Of a DNA stretch of 64,000 nt, positions 62,094 through 64,000 are shown in pieces. How positions within the stretch are numbered: position 1 is the first letter of the stretch; each line of letters begins with the position of its first letter. Below the pieces are notes generated by a model. The model made no database searches, had not been told where the DNA came from, and saw nothing but the letters and a program-made list of their open reading frames with translations. The position numbers and the translations under genes are program-made. Location: NCBI GenBank assembly GCA_963717455.1, contig OY970336.1, positions 620,001-684,000 on the forward strand. Reading direction: 5' to 3'. The stretch comes from Bog-473 sp963717455 (GTDB taxonomy: Bacteria; Actinomycetota; Acidimicrobiia; Acidimicrobiales; RAAP-2).

Positions 62094-62753
62094 ATGCACA
62101 CTCAACGGATTCACGAGGTGCTGACAGAGGCGATTGTCGGGCGTCATTTGCTCACGCACCCCTTCTACCGTCGTTGGGAGGCCGGCACCCTCTCCGAGGG
62201 CGAGCTGGCCGCCTACGCGGAGCAATATCGGCACATCGAGTGCGAACTTCCGGTGACGCTGGCGGCCATCGCCGACGCGCTGCCTGAGGGCCGGGCGCGT
62301 GAGCTCGTGCAGGCGAACCTCGCCGACGAGCTCGGATCGCCGGAGCCGCACGCGGAGCTCTTCGAGACCTTCGCGCAGGCCACAGGCGCCGCTCACGACG
62401 CACCCGCGACGCCCTCGACGGCGGCACTGCTGGCGCTCGTGCGCACGGCGGCGGCCAACGATCCCGCGGCTGCGCTGGCCATGGTCGCCGCCTACGAGGT
62501 CCAGGGGGCCGACATCGCCGGCTCGAAGTCCGACGGCCTCCGCCGCCACTACGGGCTCGACGAGCAGGGCACCCGTTTCTGGGACGTGCACCGCACCCAG
62601 GAGGTGGAGCACGCCGGTTGGTCCCTCGAGGCACTGGTCGAAATGGGAGCCGATCCCGACGTCGTGCAGGTCGCGGCGCTCGTGTCGGCGGACTCGTGGT
62701 GGCTGTTCCTCAGCGAGCGCGAGGAGCTGGCACCCGCCACTGCGCCCTGCTAA
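62094..62753 (+). CDS. CADD-like heme-oxygenase-fold protein, candidate p-aminobenzoate synthase
   Basis: This 219-residue helical protein starts at ATG 62094. It has the CADD/PqqC-TenA fold. A dinuclear-metal set is present: Glu79 and His86 (ANLADELGSPEPHAELF), Glu135 (VAAYEVQGAD), His166, Glu170 and His173 (FWDVHRTQEVEHAGW). Tyr25 (HPFYRRWEA) and Lys145 (IAGSKSDGL) are at the positions of the sacrificial Tyr and the Lys in Chlamydia CADD, judged by constant offsets to the published residues as I recall them. CADD makes p-aminobenzoate for folate from its own tyrosine and is used once. A role in an alternative pABA route is inferred. Alternative: a TenA- or PqqC-like enzyme. Confidence 0.75.
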   Translation: MHTQRIHEVLTEAIVGRHLLTHPFYRRWEAGTLSEGELAAYAEQYRHIECELPVTLAAIADALPEGRARELVQANLADELGSPEPHAELFETFAQATGAAHDAPATPSTAALLALVRTAAANDPAAALAMVAAYEVQGADIAGSKSDGLRRHYGLDEQGTRFWDVHRTQEVEHAGWSLEALVEMGADPDVVQVAALVSADSWWLFLSEREELAPATAPC

Positions 62754-62759
62754 TGCGGC

Positions 62760-64000
62760 TCAACTGAGCTGCCCGCAGCGGGCGGCCGCAGCCGCGAAGG
62801 CGGCCGAACGCTCCCGATAGTCGGCGAAGCGCCCGAAACTGGGCGCGGCCGGCGACAGCAGCACGACCGCTCCGGGTCCCGCCCATCCGAACGCCGCCTC
62901 CACCGCAGCGTCGAGGTTGGCGGCGTCGATCACCTCCACCGCAGCTCCGCCGGCATCGCGCACGGCCGCACCGATGCGCGGGCCGTTGTCGGGCATGGTG
63001 ACGACGAGCGTCGGCGCCGTGCGTGACGCGACGGTCCGTCCCAGCGGCGTGTAGTCGAGGCCGCGGTCGTGACCACCGACCAGCAGCGCGACCGGCCGCT
63101 CCTCGAAGGCGCGCAGCGCGGCCTGTGCCGGCAGCACGTTGGTGGACAGGCCGTCGTCGACGAACTCGACCTCGCCGACCCGGCCCAGGGAATGACACCG
63201 GCTGGGCAACCCGCCGAAGCCCGCCGCGGCACCCGCGAGCAGCGCGTCGTCTCTCACTTCGGGGATCCCCAGCGCGACGAGCACGGCTCGGCCGATGGAC
63301 GCGTTGCGCGCGTTGTGCGGGCCGGGGAGCCCCAGCGCATGTGACCAGACCGCGTCGCGCTCGACCTCGGGCGCGCTCACCCAGCGCACGTGCGGGCCGA
63401 GCAGGGACGCCTGTTCCCGCAGCATCTCGTCGGAGCCGTCGGCCAGCGCGACTTCGACCCCCGGCTTGGTGCACAGCGACAGCTTGTCGGCGTAATAGCG
63501 CTCGACGGTGCCGTGCCAGTCGAGGTGATCGGGCGACAACGATGTGACGGCGACCACGCGCGGCGACGTGGCCAGATCAGGAACCTGGAAGCTCGATGTC
63601 TCGATGACCCAGTAGTCGGGTGCGGTCTCGGGCGTGGGGTCCCAGGGCGGCTGGCCGATGTTCCCCCCGGCCCGGGCGCGGTAGCCGAGCCGTGTGAGGA
63701 GGTGCACGGCCAACGCGGTCGTCGTGCTCTTGCCCTTGGTGCCGGTGATGCAGGCCACGCGGGTCGGGTCGGCCTCGGCCATGAAGAGGCCCAGACCCCC
63801 GCAGACGGCGACTCCCGCCGCCTCGAGCTGCGCCACCTCCGGCCGGTAACGGCTGATGCCCGGGCTCTTGACCACCACGTCGCAACGGAGCAGCGCATTG
63901 AGCCCGCCCGACCCCGTGGCCAGGACTTCGAGCCCGTCGATGGTGGGCGCGCCGGCCGCGTCGTCGACCAGGACGGGCACGCGACCCATCGCACGGAGGC
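62760..64000 (-). CDS. murD: UDP-N-acetylmuramoyl-alanine--D-glutamate ligase (MurD), N terminus cut by the window edge
   Basis: The frame covers at least 413 residues and runs on to the right edge, so the start lies outside (in-frame upstream codons read LRAMGRVPVLVDDA). The central ATP-binding domain has ACITGTKGKSTTTALAVHLL, the Mur-ligase P-loop. PDYWVIETSSFQVPDL, VVAVTSLSPDHLDWHGTVER and YADKLSLCTKPGVEVALADG follow. The C-terminal domain includes LLVGGHDRGLDYTPLGRTVA and AVVLLSPAAPSFGRFADYRE. MurD adds D-Glu to UDP-MurNAc-L-Ala in peptidoglycan synthesis. The sequence fits MurD better than MurC or MurE (SPAAPSFGRF near the end). It is convergent with the CADD-like gene. Confidence 0.85.
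   Translation of the reverse strand, partial: LRAMGRVPVLVDDAAGAPTIDGLEVLATGSGGLNALLRCDVVVKSPGISRYRPEVAQLEAAGVAVCGGLGLFMAEADPTRVACITGTKGKSTTTALAVHLLTRLGYRARAGGNIGQPPWDPTPETAPDYWVIETSSFQVPDLATSPRVVAVTSLSPDHLDWHGTVERYYADKLSLCTKPGVEVALADGSDEMLREQASLLGPHVRWVSAPEVERDAVWSHALGLPGPHNARNASIGRAVLVALGIPEVRDDALLAGAAAGFGGLPSRCHSLGRVGEVEFVDDGLSTNVLPAQAALRAFEERPVALLVGGHDRGLDYTPLGRTVASRTAPTLVVTMPDNGPRIGAAVRDAGGAAVEVIDAANLDAAVEAAFGWAGPGAVVLLSPAAPSFGRFADYRERSAAFAAAAARCGQLS

Noticed and set aside
1..64000. CRISPR array, rRNA genes, riboswitches and replication origin
   Set aside because: I saw no regularly spaced repeats, conserved rRNA segments, known riboswitch cores or DnaA-box clusters on reading the window.

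Overview
The window is high-GC actinobacterial DNA, most likely from the class Acidimicrobiia or a close relative. The evidence is a WhiB protein beside a pair of ArsA-type ATPases, a GlnR-type regulator beside glutamine synthetase, ErpA, a TopA with a lysine-rich tail and no zinc fingers, a K+-independent proton-pumping pyrophosphatase, and frequent GTG starts. It reads as chromosome carrying one integrated element. No rRNA gene, CRISPR array or replication origin was seen.

Layout. 1-2601 is left flank: the start of a solute-binding protein gene and a ClC chloride channel. 2602-16569 is a genomic island in the 3' half of tRNA-Pro(CGG). It is bounded by a 48-bp direct repeat (47/48 identical) and ends in a rep-like / excisionase / tyrosine integrase module beside the intact tRNA. 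The integrase is broken by an early TAG and a 25-bp tandem duplication. Cargo includes an OB-fold protein, an Imm74-like protein, an enoyl-CoA hydratase, an IS1380-type insertion, a second tyrosine recombinase with a substituted catalytic His, a truncated cupin, a PadR/HAAS pair, a DUF2252 protein and a YefM-YoeB toxin-antitoxin.

16.6-45.2 kb is core chromosome: CorC-like protein, receiver protein, two ArsA-like ATPases with divergent whiB, DUF929 protein, Nudix and MBL hydrolases, Mrp and ErpA (Fe-S assembly), a compact xanthine-dehydrogenase-like fusion, RidA, GlnR-like regulator and GlnA, NadE, a primary-type sigma factor, HAD phosphatase, two TrkA proteins divergent from an APC permease, HppA, TopA, Tmk and HolB. 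Many genes between 12 and 42 kb carry one to seven single-base frame breaks although protein similarity continues across them. This looks like sequence error rather than gene decay, so those genes are annotated across the breaks.

45.2-64 kb is rich in signalling and surface genes and almost free of frame breaks: an ABC-transporter remnant, a 1,212-residue SARP-AAA-TPR regulator, twin cyclic-nucleotide-binding proteins, tRNA-Thr(CGT), a GH43-like lipoprotein, a CGNR protein coupled to a methylmalonyl-CoA decarboxylase, membrane and secreted proteins, a 1,263-residue twin-cyclase-AAA-TPR protein laid out like animal soluble adenylyl cyclase, an AEC-like permease, a CADD-like protein (candidate p-aminobenzoate synthase) and a MurD cut by the window edge.

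The most notable points are the tRNA-Pro island and its decayed integration module, the soluble-adenylyl-cyclase-like protein near two binding-competent cyclic-nucleotide receptors, the compact Fe-S/molybdopterin fusion, and the CADD-like protein that keeps every diagnostic residue.
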